35,213 bases of DNA from Legionellaceae bacterium (GCA_030696305.1 JAUYSP010000017.1:1-35213); one strand, 5' to 3'. Shown: positions 25,083 through 35,034, numbered from the stretch's first letter. Notes: generated from the letters alone by a model not told the origin. Numbers and translations are program-made.

Positions 25083-26549
25083 ATGAAACATGATGGAATG
25101 TATATTGATGGAAAATTTACTTTCGCCAAAAGTGGAGCCACTCGCGATATTATTGATCCTGGTAATGGTAAATTGATTGCAAAAGTTCCAGAAAGTGCCA
25201 AAGAAGATGTTGTGCTCGCGATCAAGGCTGCGCGAAAGGCTTTTGATGCAGGTTCCTGGAAACAAACGTCTACGCTTGATCGAGGTAAATTATTATTCAA
25301 GGTTGCCGATTTGATTCGCGCCAATGCAAGCAGATTAGCAGCACTGGAAACACAAAACTGTGGAAAACCGCTCGCTGAAGCAATGTATGATGTAACCGAT
25401 GCAGCCAATTGCTTTGAATTTTATGCGGGTCTTGCTACTAAAATCCATGGTGAAACAATGTCAGTTCCGGCAAACTCTTTTAGTTACGTTGTACGTGAGC
25501 CTATCGGGGTCTGTGGTCAAATTATTCCGTGGAACTTCCCATTGCTTATGGCCGCCTGGAAACTGGCTCCTGCACTTGCAGCAGGAAATACCGTTATTTT
25601 AAAACCTTCTGAACTGACACCGATAACGGCACTTGAGTTATTCAAGTTGATTGATCAATGTGGATTTCCAGCAGGCGTAGTAAATCTTGTCACAGGGCCG
25701 GGTGCAGGAGCTGGTGAAGAACTGGCAATGAATTCAATGGTGGACAAGGTTGCATTCACTGGCGGTACTGTTACGGGGAAGAAAATAATGCAGGCCGCTA
25801 CGGGAAACTTGAAACGTATATCATTGGAGCTCGGTGGAAAAAATCCTAATATTGTATTTGCGGATTGTGATCTTGAAATGGCAATCGATGGTGCTCTTTT
25901 TGCGGCTTTTGCCAATCAAGGCGAAGTTTGTTCTTCCGGTTCCCGCTTGCTCGTTGAGCGTTCTATTCATAAAAAAATAGTAGCAGGAATGTTGAAAAAA
26001 ATTCCCAATATCAAGCTTGGCCATGGTCTAAACGATGGCGTAAAAATGGGCCCATTGATTTCAAGTGCTCATCGCGAAAAAGTAGAACATTACATTAAAA
26101 TAGGGGTTGATGAAGGTGCGAAATTGATTTGTGGCGGGAAACGCCCTAGAGGTGAAGCATTTGAAAAAGGATATTTTTTTGAACCTACTATTTTTGATGA
26201 TGTAAAGTCAACCATGCGTATCGCACGGGAAGAAATTTTTGGGCCGGTACTCGCTGTTATCCCATTTGATACTGAAGAGGAAGCCATTCAAATAGCTAAT
26301 GATACCGAGTATGGCTTGGCAGCCGCGGTATGGACTAAGGACATTACTCGTGCTCATCGTGTGACATCTCAAATTCGTGCCGGAATTCTTTGGATAAACC
26401 AATATCATTCAACTTATAATGAAATGCCTTGGGGTGGATACAAACAAAGTGGCTCAGGTCGTGAGCTGGGCTTGTATGGGATTGAAAGCTATCTTGAAAT
26501 CAAACAAGTGAACATTAATCTGGATGAAACACCAATTGGATGGTACTAA
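25083..26549 (+). CDS. NAD(P)-dependent aldehyde dehydrogenase (betaine/aminobutyraldehyde type)
   Basis: The ATG at 25083 is chosen because AAGGTG lies 6 nt upstream; an in-frame ATG at 24996 would add 29 unlikely residues. The product is 488 residues. PWNFP (Asn151), FTGGTVTGK, LELGGKNP (Glu249) and NQGEVCSSGSR (Cys283) form a complete ALDH active site. The C-terminal MPWGGYKQSGSGRELG is typical of the ALDH9/BetB/aminoaldehyde group. It is fused by a 1-nt overlap (TAATG) to a GABA aminotransferase gene, so 4-aminobutyraldehyde is a plausible substrate. Betaine aldehyde is the alternative. Confidence 0.92.
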   Translation: MKHDGMYIDGKFTFAKSGATRDIIDPGNGKLIAKVPESAKEDVVLAIKAARKAFDAGSWKQTSTLDRGKLLFKVADLIRANASRLAALETQNCGKPLAEAMYDVTDAANCFEFYAGLATKIHGETMSVPANSFSYVVREPIGVCGQIIPWNFPLLMAAWKLAPALAAGNTVILKPSELTPITALELFKLIDQCGFPAGVVNLVTGPGAGAGEELAMNSMVDKVAFTGGTVTGKKIMQAATGNLKRISLELGGKNPNIVFADCDLEMAIDGALFAAFANQGEVCSSGSRLLVERSIHKKIVAGMLKKIPNIKLGHGLNDGVKMGPLISSAHREKVEHYIKIGVDEGAKLICGGKRPRGEAFEKGYFFEPTIFDDVKSTMRIAREEIFGPVLAVIPFDTEEEAIQIANDTEYGLAAAVWTKDITRAHRVTSQIRAGILWINQYHSTYNEMPWGGYKQSGSGRELGLYGIESYLEIKQVNINLDETPIGWY

Positions 26550-27865
26550 TGAATCAAATTAATATTAAAACACCAATACCAGGACCAAAATCACAAGCAC
26601 TGATGGAGCAACGTTATAAACATGTTGCACAAGGTCCGTTTCACGTTACGCCCATTTTTGTGGAACGAGCAAAAGGTTCGTTTGTAGAAGATGTAGATGG
26701 TAATGTATTTTTGGATTTTTCATCTGGATTTGGTGTGGTGAATACAGGGCACTGCCCTGATACAGTAGTCAATGCGATCAAGGCTCAGGCCGAAAAATTC
26801 ATTCACACTAGTTTTAATGTGCTTCCTTATGAGGGCTATATCAAGGTATGTGAAAAATTAAATTATCATACGCCGGGACGTTTTGAAAAAAAATCAATCC
26901 TGTTGAATTCAGGAGCTGAAGCTGTAGAAAATGCGATTAAAATCGCTCGTGCCTATACCCAAAAACAAGCAGTGATTTGTTTTGATCACGCATATCATGG
27001 GCGCACGTACATGGCTATGGCACTGACCGCTAAGAACAAACCCTACAAGCATGGATTTGGTCCATTTCTTTCGGAAATCCATCGTGCTCCTTTTCCGTAT
27101 GAGTATCGTTGGCAGGGAAAAAATTGCGTGGAAGAATGCTTCAATGATTTTTCTGAACTAGTTAATTGTCGTGTCGGTGTTGAGAATATCGCTGCCGTAA
27201 TTTTAGAGCCTGTGTTAGGTGAAGGAGGATTTCTACCCTTTCCATCGTCATTTTTGCAAAAATTGCGTGCCTTTTGTACAGAGAACAACATTATTTTAAT
27301 TGCAGATGAAATTCAATCTGGTTTTGGTCGTACTGGAAATTTATTTGCAATGAAGACAATGGGAGTGGATCCTGATCTTACGATATCAGCAAAAGGAATG
27401 GGGAGTGGGACAGTGATTGCTGCTGTAACAGGTAAAGCAGAAATTATGGATGCTGCAATGGTTGGTGGGTTGGGCGGAACCTTTGGAGGAAATCCCTTGA
27501 GTTGTGCGGCAGTACTTGAAGTATTCAAAATATTTGAAGAGGGAAGCATTTTAAAAAATGTCACTCATCTTTCAAAAATACTTCATTCCAGGCTTTCTGG
27601 ATTTAAAGAAAAATATAAAATAGTTGGTGATGTTCGTGGTTTAGGTGTTATGCAGGCAATCGAACTGGTAAAAGATAAAATTCACAAGGAACCCAATAAA
27701 GTATCTGCAGATAAATTGGCAAGGTTTTGTTTAGAGCACGGACTGGTAATTCTTGGCTGTGGAACATACGGAAATGTAATACGTATCCTCATGCCACTAT
27801 CTACTGATGTAAAAGATTTGGAAATAGGACTTTGTATCATTGAAGAAGGACTCAAGACATTATAA
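26549..27865 (+). CDS. gabT: 4-aminobutyrate (GABA) aminotransferase-like class III transaminase
   Basis: The ATG at 26549 overlaps the previous stop; an ATG 9 nt earlier is also possible, and neither has a strong ribosome site. The product is 438 residues. PLP-fold markers are NSGAEAVENAIKIAR, HAYHGRTYMAMALT, ILEPVLGEGGF, IADEIQSGFGRTG (Asp253) and TISAKGMGSG (Lys282). IPGPKSQALMEQR at the N-terminus and HVTPIFVERAKG favour the GabT group. It would turn GABA into succinate semialdehyde, or act on a related omega-amino acid, following the aldehyde dehydrogenase step. Downstream, 27866-27921 has no convincing terminator. Confidence 0.9.
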   Translation: MNQINIKTPIPGPKSQALMEQRYKHVAQGPFHVTPIFVERAKGSFVEDVDGNVFLDFSSGFGVVNTGHCPDTVVNAIKAQAEKFIHTSFNVLPYEGYIKVCEKLNYHTPGRFEKKSILLNSGAEAVENAIKIARAYTQKQAVICFDHAYHGRTYMAMALTAKNKPYKHGFGPFLSEIHRAPFPYEYRWQGKNCVEECFNDFSELVNCRVGVENIAAVILEPVLGEGGFLPFPSSFLQKLRAFCTENNIILIADEIQSGFGRTGNLFAMKTMGVDPDLTISAKGMGSGTVIAAVTGKAEIMDAAMVGGLGGTFGGNPLSCAAVLEVFKIFEEGSILKNVTHLSKILHSRLSGFKEKYKIVGDVRGLGVMQAIELVKDKIHKEPNKVSADKLARFCLEHGLVILGCGTYGNVIRILMPLSTDVKDLEIGLCIIEEGLKTL

Positions 27866-27921
27866 AGGACAGCTTGCCAGCCAGCGTAGCGGATTCTGAG
27901 CTATACTGGCTTACCAGGAGT

Positions 27922-29073
27922 TTAGGAAAATGTCCATGAGGGCGTCACAAGAGAGAGCCAATATTGCTCGTCACCTTTTTCAGGTCCACTTTTCAGTGAG
28001 CCCTCTTGAATCAATTGTTCTGGTGTTTGCATACGAGTTTCCGATCCAAACTCGTTGATGATAGCTGTTCGCAACTCATTGTAGTTTTCGGTGTTCTTCT
28101 GAATAGCCGGCGCAGAAATGCTTAGTGGTAAATACGTTAAGTTAAATAGGCACATAACCATCAATATTCCTGCCATAACGGCCATCATAGCTAGCAAGAC
28201 ACTTGCTAGCTCAATGCCCATAACTAAAAGAATAGCAGTAACACCAGCAATAACACTTAAAATTGATAAAAATCGAATTGCCGCAAAAATAATTAATTTA
28301 CTGGTTGAAATACTCTTAGAAAGCTCTTCTCGTTTCTTGTATATAGATACAAATTCACTTTCAGCATGCAATATAATCGCTTCTTTTGAAATGTCATTCT
28401 CACAAAATAGTGGATATTTTTTTATAACCGGATGATCTTGATTCAATGAATCATACTTGCCAATTTCATCTGCTAGATTTTTAATAACGTCTCTGAAAAT
28501 CTTTTGTTTAAGAATGGGGTTGTCAGGATTCAACGTTAAACAACGATGCAATCGCTTCGCTAGTAAATACATACCAACATCGTTGTTAATGACGAAGTAG
28601 GATATATTCTCCGGACTATTAAGCACCCATTGATAATTTCTCCCCATCTGAGCTTTATTCTTAGCGCTGGGATTATATCGATGGCGTTTTAATGCATTAA
28701 AATTATCTGTAATATTGATCAAATCAAACTCATCATTTGCTGTATTAGATTTTATATGGTTAATAAAAATATGTGCGATATTATAAACAACTTGATAGGC
28801 AGATGCTCTATAAGAATTGTCTTGATAGATACAAGTTGATTCATCACTTCTTATAACGGTATGACCAACAAAACTTTGAATATCTTGATGGTACCTTAGA
28901 ATTCTATCGTCTGGATAGCGACCTTGATAATCGAAACGAGCTGATCCCATTCGGTTTTCTCTAGGATAACGGTTATTTACATACGCTCCTCCTGGTCCGC
29001 AAACGTTTTTAATAGCGATCACTTCTGTTTGCAATGCACGGAAGAAATGTATTTCAGAGAGATCTTGACTCAT
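27922..29073 (-). CDS. Hypothetical protein with two C-terminal membrane helices, effector-like
   Basis: I chose the ATG at 29073 because GGAG is 6 nt upstream; an ATG at 29085 adds four residues with a poorly spaced site. The product is about 383 residues. The first 270 are soluble, mixed-charge and unrecognised. Two hydrophobic helices lie close together at about 285-330 (LIIFAAIRFLSILSVIAGV and LASVLLAMMAVMAGILMVM), a hairpin. A 60-residue polar tail (GPEKGDEQYWLS) follows. There is no signal peptide. A C-terminal membrane hairpin in an orphan Legionella-like protein is common among effectors that insert into host membranes, but nothing here proves that. Confidence 0.65.
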   Translation of the reverse strand: MSQDLSEIHFFRALQTEVIAIKNVCGPGGAYVNNRYPRENRMGSARFDYQGRYPDDRILRYHQDIQSFVGHTVIRSDESTCIYQDNSYRASAYQVVYNIAHIFINHIKSNTANDEFDLINITDNFNALKRHRYNPSAKNKAQMGRNYQWVLNSPENISYFVINNDVGMYLLAKRLHRCLTLNPDNPILKQKIFRDVIKNLADEIGKYDSLNQDHPVIKKYPLFCENDISKEAIILHAESEFVSIYKKREELSKSISTSKLIIFAAIRFLSILSVIAGVTAILLVMGIELASVLLAMMAVMAGILMVMCLFNLTYLPLSISAPAIQKNTENYNELRTAIINEFGSETRMQTPEQLIQEGSLKSGPEKGDEQYWLSLVTPSWTFS

Positions 29074-29260
29074 TATATTCTCCATATTCCACCATTTTGC
29101 GCATTATACCATCTATAAGTTATTTTTTAAACATATTTTATTCCAGATCTCATAATAACAACCAACATACTCTTGGTTGCAAGTATAGTGCTGTGCACAG
29201 ACATGAATTGAGTTAGAATAGCTTGCTTGTAGTTTACTCCATATTATATTTAGTAAATAT

Positions 29261-30985
29261 ATGATTCATAGGTGTCAATTTTTATATCGCTTAAAGAAAT
29301 ATTCTGCATTAATTTTGTTATTGCTTGCGTTCGCCTGCTTTCCGCCATTACTTCATGCAACGCTTCCTAATGTAACTATTAAAGGAGTTTCTGGGCCACT
29401 TTTACTGAATGTAGAATATCGCTTGGGGGAAATGTATAAAGGAAAATCTATTGTTCAGCAACCTGAGGAAGAATTACGTAAGCAAGTCGCAAATGCGTTA
29501 TACCCTTATGGGTATTTCAAACCTGAAATTTCCATTCATCGCGTCACGCGTCAATTAAAAATTTATATTAAACTTGGCCCGCAATTGCATATTACTTCGG
29601 TAAATATACGAGTTATTGGTGAGGGCGCTCGAAATCCGGATATTCAACAAACACTACGCAATCTTCCCCTGAAAATTGGACAACCTTTCGATACCGTTCA
29701 ATATAACGATGCAAAAGATACCTTATTAAATTGCGCAGAACACCAAGGTTACCTTCGTGCAGCATTTGACACCTCCCAACTCCATATTGATCAATCGCGT
29801 TATACAGCGGATATCACGTGGGTATTGAATACAGGCCCAAGATCCTATTTTGGTCAAATTCGTTTTGATCCCACTTATATTTCACCCGAGCTGCTTCATC
29901 GTTATGTACCATTTAAATTTGGACAACCCTATTCAACAGATAAAGTACTGCAATTAAATAGTAACTTGGCCAGTAGTAATTATTTTAAAGTCGTGAATGT
30001 GAAACCTACTATAACGACAAGCCAATTTGTTCCGCTTGAAATAAATCTTCAATCGAAACAACCAATTCAATATTCCGTGGGCATGGGTTACGGCACAGAT
30101 ACGGGAGCTAGAGGTCGCTTAGGTTTAAATGTTATTCCTGTTAATTCGGCTGGTCATAAATTTAAAGCCATTGCTCAAGGTTCTATTGAACAAAATACAA
30201 TTCAGGGACAATATATTATCCCAGGAACCAACCCTATTAATGACAATTACAATATAAATGGTGGTTTAACAAATCTTCATTATAATGCCGGTCGAAGTAA
30301 TTCCATACATTTTGGACTGGCTCAACAACATTTAACTCAAAATTTTCAACGTACGTTATCATTAAATGGCTTAAATGAGCGATATAACTACACAGGTTTC
30401 CCTGACAATACAGAAACCATATTATTTCCTAAAGCAGTTTTCACCTGGAGTAAAACGGACGAAATCCTGTTTTCTCCTTCAGGATATAAGATCACAGCCA
30501 TTGGTTTAGCAGCAAGCACCGCGTTATTATCTCAAGTAAGTTTGTTCCAAAGCACTGTCGATGCCAGAGCAGCACTCACTGTAGATGCCATACGTACGCG
30601 CTTTTATCTTCATGCCATTCAAAGTTTTACGGCCATGAATAATGTTTATCAACTACCCTTGTCCTTGGCACAGCTCCTAGGGGGTGCTGAAAACTTGAAA
30701 GGATATAGTTTTAATTCCATCGGTCCTGGTAAAATTACTAGCTATGGGGGGCTGGAAATTCAAAAAGAAACAGTTCATAAGTTGTATTTACTAGGATTTA
30801 TGGACGCAGGTGATGTTTATAATCCGAGTCTAAAAAAATATCAGTATGATGCCGGTGTTGGTATCATGTGGGTATCTCCTGTAGGGCCTATTAAAATAGC
30901 TATGGCTCAGGCGATTACTGGAAAATTCGAACGTATACCAAACCACAGTCCAAAATTAGTGGTTAACATGGGGCCCGATCTCTAA
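29261..30985 (+). CDS. tamA: Translocation and assembly module subunit TamA (Omp85 family)
   Basis: A 574-residue outer-membrane protein. A signal peptide (hydrophobic ALILLLLAFACFPPLL, likely cut after LHA near 33) is followed by POTRA domains (LPNVTIKGVSGPL; PYGYFKPEISI; GPRSYFGQIRF) and a D15-type beta barrel. GGAENLKGYSFNSIGPG corresponds to the conserved L6-loop region, with KGY where Omp85 proteins usually have RGY. FMDAGDVYN and WVSPVGPIKIAMAQAI end the barrel. With TamB it helps insert some outer-membrane proteins and may move phospholipids. The start ATG has no clear ribosome site. tamB follows after 1 nt. Confidence 0.93.
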   Translation: MIHRCQFLYRLKKYSALILLLLAFACFPPLLHATLPNVTIKGVSGPLLLNVEYRLGEMYKGKSIVQQPEEELRKQVANALYPYGYFKPEISIHRVTRQLKIYIKLGPQLHITSVNIRVIGEGARNPDIQQTLRNLPLKIGQPFDTVQYNDAKDTLLNCAEHQGYLRAAFDTSQLHIDQSRYTADITWVLNTGPRSYFGQIRFDPTYISPELLHRYVPFKFGQPYSTDKVLQLNSNLASSNYFKVVNVKPTITTSQFVPLEINLQSKQPIQYSVGMGYGTDTGARGRLGLNVIPVNSAGHKFKAIAQGSIEQNTIQGQYIIPGTNPINDNYNINGGLTNLHYNAGRSNSIHFGLAQQHLTQNFQRTLSLNGLNERYNYTGFPDNTETILFPKAVFTWSKTDEILFSPSGYKITAIGLAASTALLSQVSLFQSTVDARAALTVDAIRTRFYLHAIQSFTAMNNVYQLPLSLAQLLGGAENLKGYSFNSIGPGKITSYGGLEIQKETVHKLYLLGFMDAGDVYNPSLKKYQYDAGVGIMWVSPVGPIKIAMAQAITGKFERIPNHSPKLVVNMGPDL

Positions 30986-30986
30986 A

Positions 30987-33467
30987 ATGAACGATCTCAA
31001 ACGACGTATATTGCTATTATTAATTCTTTTTTTTGGAATGTGTGCGTTTTTTTTAACGACCACAGCAGGTTTACGTTCATTAGCAAAATTGGCCAATATC
31101 CTATTACCAGGAACGCTCCAAATACAAGGTTTAGAAGGATCACTAATACATGCAATGAGTTTTGATAAAGTTGACTACAAATCAAAAGATATATCAATTC
31201 AATTGAGCCAAGGTCACGTTAGCTGGAAAATACAATCATGGCAGCCCCTCCACCTCATAATAACCCAGTTGCATTTAGATAAAGTAGCCATTGCCTGGAA
31301 ACAACAGGCAACCAACCGTTCCAATACCTTAATACCATCCACGTTCCACCAATTACCAATCATTAACACATTAGATATTAAATCATTCACCATCAATCAT
31401 ATTCAAATGAATTCATTTTCGGGTGACTCTTTATTAGCTCAAGGCTTAATTGATGAAAACAAATGGGTTATTCATAAGTTTCAAGTCAATTATGAGAAAA
31501 CTCACCTTTCGTTAAACGCTCACGGCCAATTCTACAAAACCTATCCATTATCACTAAACTTACAGCTATCCTCTCTCAACTCCAATAATACTCATACAGA
31601 ACAAGGTACGCTTAATTTATCTGGTGATATATCAACCTATCGGTGGTTAGGAAAACTTTCCGGAGCGGGCCCTATTCAATTTGAGGGTTCTGTTCAACAT
31701 ATTGATAAAGTTCCTTTGATCAATGCAAAAATAATTTGGGGTGAAAATACGTTAAATATTAAGGGCTCTTTCCCGGATCATGTACAAATTAATGCATCTA
31801 TCCCACAACCTCAGATTTTTCACACCAGTTTACTCGGTTTGCAAACCCATATAAAAGTAAACGGAACAATCCGTAACAAACAAGGTTCCTTAACTGTAAA
31901 CATTGGTCCGGGAGTGTATAAAGTTCCGAATAATTCACAAGTATCTGCCATACCATTTCAAGGTGGAAATTTACTAATCAGCCTGGCATCTGGTAATTTA
32001 CAAGCAACAGGACTCTTGACGTTAGATCCTGATAAAATCATCGATTTTGCCTTTAATTTACCAAATGTTCAATTAAATGACATTACTTCGATGACACAAA
32101 GTATCGATGGGAAAATGAATGTACATGTAAATTCACTTGGTTTTCTAAAGAGTTTAAATAAAGAATTAGAACATGCTAATGGTCAACTAAATGCCAACCT
32201 GATTATCAAAGGTAATATGAAAAATCCTATAATGGATGGTAAAGTAACATTAAGTAACGCCAAGTTATTTATGCCGGAATTAGGTCTAACTATGGATCCG
32301 ATTCAAGCTGTCATCACAAGCCATAATAAAAAATGGGAAGTTCAAGGATCAATCCACGCTTTAAACAAGGTTATGGAAATCAGTGGACAGGGTGAATTTT
32401 TACCTCAATTAACCGGTGTAATCCATATTATTGGCGATCATTTTCCTCTATTGAGAACGGATGAGTATCTCGTTGATATCTCTCCGCGACTACTGATTAA
32501 CTTCAAACCAGATACCTATGCTATCACCGGTAGTATATTAGTTCCGACTGTTCAATTGAATCTTACATCATTTACTAAAACCGTTAACTTACCGGACGAT
32601 ACTGTATTGATTCAGAAAGAGACGATTGCCGCTCCGATTAGTCTCAGTGGTCATATGGATGTAATCATCAAAATGGGGTCTGATGTGGCCATTAATGTTC
32701 AAGGGTTAAAAGGATTTCTTGATGGCTCAATTCAGGTTAAACAAGTGCCAAACAGCGAAATGACAGCGCTTGGAGAGTTAACTATTCGAGAAGGAACCTA
32801 TAAAGCCTATGATCAAGATTTAACGATTGAAAGCGGAAAGTTAATGTTTTCTGGAGGTGCTTTTAACAATCCGAACATTAGTCTGCGTGCAGTACGTAAG
32901 TTTAATAATACGTCAAGTTTTACAGGGTCAAACCAATTATTTGATTTTAATGATACAAATTTACAAGCCATGGATTTTAACAATCGTCTAACGGTCGGAG
33001 TAGAGGTACGCGGCCACCTCAACTCACCTAAGTTGACCTTATTTTCGATTCCGTCAACCTTGTCGCAGGCTGATATTATATCCATGCTTTTACTTGGAAA
33101 ACCCTCTAGTCAAGCCAGCCAATCTGGCGGACAAATATTACTAATGGCTATCTCATCTATGAATTTAGATTCGGGCACCAAAGGTAAACAACTCATATCA
33201 GAGTTAAAAGAACGTTTAGGTTTGGATTTTAATGTCCAAAGTGGGACTCAATTTAATCAAAATACAAATCAATCCTCAGAAAACACTACGGTAGTAATTG
33301 GAAAATCTTTATCTAAACGTCTGTATTTAAGTTACAACATGGGACTGTTTCAAGACGACAGCAATGTCTTAATTCTTAAGTATTTGCTAAATAAATATTT
33401 AAGCCTCCAAGTCTCAACCAGTGACACAGGAGATGGTATCGATCTGCTATACACCACTCAACCATAG
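30987..33467 (+). CDS. tamB: Translocation and assembly module subunit TamB (short form)
   Basis: An 826-residue AsmA-like bridge protein. An N-terminal signal anchor (about 7-29, RILLLLILFFGMCAFFL) precedes a long run of amphipathic beta-strands. The conserved C-terminal TamB domain includes GVEVRGHLNSPKLTLFSIPSTLSQADIISMLLLGKPSSQ and ends in ILKYLLNKYLSLQVSTS. It spans the periplasm as a hydrophobic groove to TamA. It is much shorter than Escherichia coli TamB (about 1259 residues), implying a shorter bridge. It begins 1 nt after the tamA stop and is likely coupled to it. Confidence 0.92.
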   Translation: MNDLKRRILLLLILFFGMCAFFLTTTAGLRSLAKLANILLPGTLQIQGLEGSLIHAMSFDKVDYKSKDISIQLSQGHVSWKIQSWQPLHLIITQLHLDKVAIAWKQQATNRSNTLIPSTFHQLPIINTLDIKSFTINHIQMNSFSGDSLLAQGLIDENKWVIHKFQVNYEKTHLSLNAHGQFYKTYPLSLNLQLSSLNSNNTHTEQGTLNLSGDISTYRWLGKLSGAGPIQFEGSVQHIDKVPLINAKIIWGENTLNIKGSFPDHVQINASIPQPQIFHTSLLGLQTHIKVNGTIRNKQGSLTVNIGPGVYKVPNNSQVSAIPFQGGNLLISLASGNLQATGLLTLDPDKIIDFAFNLPNVQLNDITSMTQSIDGKMNVHVNSLGFLKSLNKELEHANGQLNANLIIKGNMKNPIMDGKVTLSNAKLFMPELGLTMDPIQAVITSHNKKWEVQGSIHALNKVMEISGQGEFLPQLTGVIHIIGDHFPLLRTDEYLVDISPRLLINFKPDTYAITGSILVPTVQLNLTSFTKTVNLPDDTVLIQKETIAAPISLSGHMDVIIKMGSDVAINVQGLKGFLDGSIQVKQVPNSEMTALGELTIREGTYKAYDQDLTIESGKLMFSGGAFNNPNISLRAVRKFNNTSSFTGSNQLFDFNDTNLQAMDFNNRLTVGVEVRGHLNSPKLTLFSIPSTLSQADIISMLLLGKPSSQASQSGGQILLMAISSMNLDSGTKGKQLISELKERLGLDFNVQSGTQFNQNTNQSSENTTVVIGKSLSKRLYLSYNMGLFQDDSNVLILKYLLNKYLSLQVSTSDTGDGIDLLYTTQP

Positions 33468-33630
33468 TGGTTACTGTTGGACATTGGCATGTTAAAACCA
33501 CTTGTGGCATTATAATCGTTGCTTTCATCACCACATAAATGACAGTTAAAACATTGCTACATATAAACCTCTGACATATAAAAACGACTGAATCGAGTTA
33601 AAAGACATAACCTAAGGAATGTTAACCAAC

Positions 33631-34539
33631 ATGGAAAATCTAAACCATCAAGTTAAAACTAGAAAAATGAAGTTTCCCTTCAGCTTCTTATTTTTATCAG
33701 GGATAGTTGCTGCATATTCAACAACCTATGCTCAACAACCCACAAATACAACGAATGACTACTTTCCCAAGAGTTTTAATTGGGCCGGGGCTTATTTAGG
33801 TGGATACATCGGTGGTGCATGGGGACAATCAAACATGAGCACTTACGTCAACTCGCTCACAGCGACCCCTTATTTTGACTCTACGGCTAATATTAATTCG
33901 GTCAATCAATCTGGTTCTCGCGCGCTTAACTCCAATGTGTTCATTGGCGGTATACAATTTAATGATAATTTTGTCTTAAAAGATCGCTATATTCTTGGCT
34001 TAACACTTGATTATGGCGCACTTAATTTAAACGCATCTAATGCTATTAAGAATGCGATCTATCCTGACGGTTCAGGCGATTACTCATTACAAACGTCAAT
34101 TAATACCGATTGGTTTTATACTGTAAGAGGACGTTTAGGGTATATTGTCTCATCGCTATCTACACCACTTGCCATTTATACAACAGGAGGATTAGCGGTG
34201 ACTAATCTTTCTATGTCTAATACGCTAAGTGATAACAGCTCTCTTTTAGGTGTAGGGGAAGGCATAACCCGAAACAATCCCATGGGATGGACAGTTGGTG
34301 CTGGTTTTGAATTGCCAATTATACAGAACCTCACCATAAATGCTGAGTATTTGTATATGCAGTTTGGTACTGTCACAATAAACAGCTCTATTTATAACTC
34401 GGCAGAAGGATTTGGCATTGACTCTCATTCGTTAGTGAGTCCATTCAATACCTCAGCTCATTTGTCGGCTAATCTTTTTAAAGTGGGCTTAAATTATAAA
34501 TTCGAACCGATAAACTTTGGATTCAAATCCACGAAATAA
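33631..34539 (+). CDS. Outer-membrane beta-barrel protein (Omp25/31-like)
   Basis: About 302 residues from the ATG at 33631, which lies 12 nt after AAGGA. The ATG at 33619 directly touches that site, and the ATG at 33667 (MKFPFSFLFL) would give a shorter signal peptide. The signal core FPFSFLFLSGIVAAYSTTYA is followed by FNWAGAYLGGYIGGAWGQ, the first strand of the small-barrel OMP family. Further strands are WFYTVRGRLGYIV, MGWTVGAGFELPI, LTINAEYLYMQFG and LFKVGLNYKFEP. It is probably a surface adhesin or structural protein. It has a separate promoter region (33468-33618, nothing firm seen) and ends at a bidirectional terminator. Confidence 0.82.
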   Translation: MENLNHQVKTRKMKFPFSFLFLSGIVAAYSTTYAQQPTNTTNDYFPKSFNWAGAYLGGYIGGAWGQSNMSTYVNSLTATPYFDSTANINSVNQSGSRALNSNVFIGGIQFNDNFVLKDRYILGLTLDYGALNLNASNAIKNAIYPDGSGDYSLQTSINTDWFYTVRGRLGYIVSSLSTPLAIYTTGGLAVTNLSMSNTLSDNSSLLGVGEGITRNNPMGWTVGAGFELPIIQNLTINAEYLYMQFGTVTINSSIYNSAEGFGIDSHSLVSPFNTSAHLSANLFKVGLNYKFEPINFGFKSTK

Positions 34540-34554
34540 TATATCTACGAATAA

Positions 34555-34582
34555 TTAGGGCCCTCGCTAACGAGGGCTCTAA
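34555..34582. terminator. Bidirectional hairpin terminator
   Basis: TTAGGGCCCTCG - CTAA - CGAGGGCTCTAA forms a 12-bp stem with one G-T pair and a 4-nt loop, placed exactly between the convergent barrel gene and the Spy-like gene. The T-runs are poor on both sides, so it may need rho or act mainly as a barrier. Confidence 0.7.
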
Positions 34583-34590
34583 TCAATACT

Positions 34591-35034
34591 TTATTCTTGC
34601 TCAGCACAGCTTTTGTATTTAGCTGCAATTTTTTCTTTTAGATTTTTGATCATCTCTTGCAATTGTGAACGTTGTTCTGGATTAAGAATGGCAAAAATTT
34701 TATTTTGAGCCACAACTTTAGTTTTGATCATATCACCAATTAGTTTGGTTTTTTTATCAATCAAAGAATTCACAGCACTTTGATCCATATCCACTGCATA
34801 AATTTGTTGATGTAATTGAGTTTCAATATCACGTAATTCCAAGCCGGTTTCATGATGACTATTTTTTAATTCTTCTAAAATAGGCTCTATTTGTGCTTTT
34901 TGAGCATCATCCAATTTCAACGAAGCAACCATATGTTTTAACCCTTCACCACAACCCCATTCATCGGCGAATACAGCTTGGCTAAATACTAAAGTACATG
35001 CTAGTGAAACTATTCCCAAAAATTGTTTATACAT
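34591..35034 (-). CDS. Spy/CpxP (LTXXQ) family periplasmic protein
   Basis: A 147-residue protein with a signal peptide cut after VFA (residue 23). The mature part is helical, with the paired family motifs LKLDDAQKAQI (about 39-49) and LNPEQRSQL, the second a variant of LTPEQ. Spy and CpxP are cradle-shaped dimers that bind unfolded or periplasm-stressing proteins, and CpxP also restrains the CpxA sensor. Which role applies is unknown; no Cpx kinase gene is adjacent. AGGAG lies 8 nt upstream. There are two cysteines (28 and near the C-terminus). Confidence 0.85.
   Translation of the reverse strand: MYKQFLGIVSLACTLVFSQAVFADEWGCGEGLKHMVASLKLDDAQKAQIEPILEELKNSHHETGLELRDIETQLHQQIYAVDMDQSAVNSLIDKKTKLIGDMIKTKVVAQNKIFAILNPEQRSQLQEMIKNLKEKIAAKYKSCAEQE

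Noticed and set aside
33466-33502. AGTGGTT/AACCACT inverted repeat after tamB as a terminator
   Set aside because: The 23-nt loop, 7-bp arms and lack of a T-run make it too weak.
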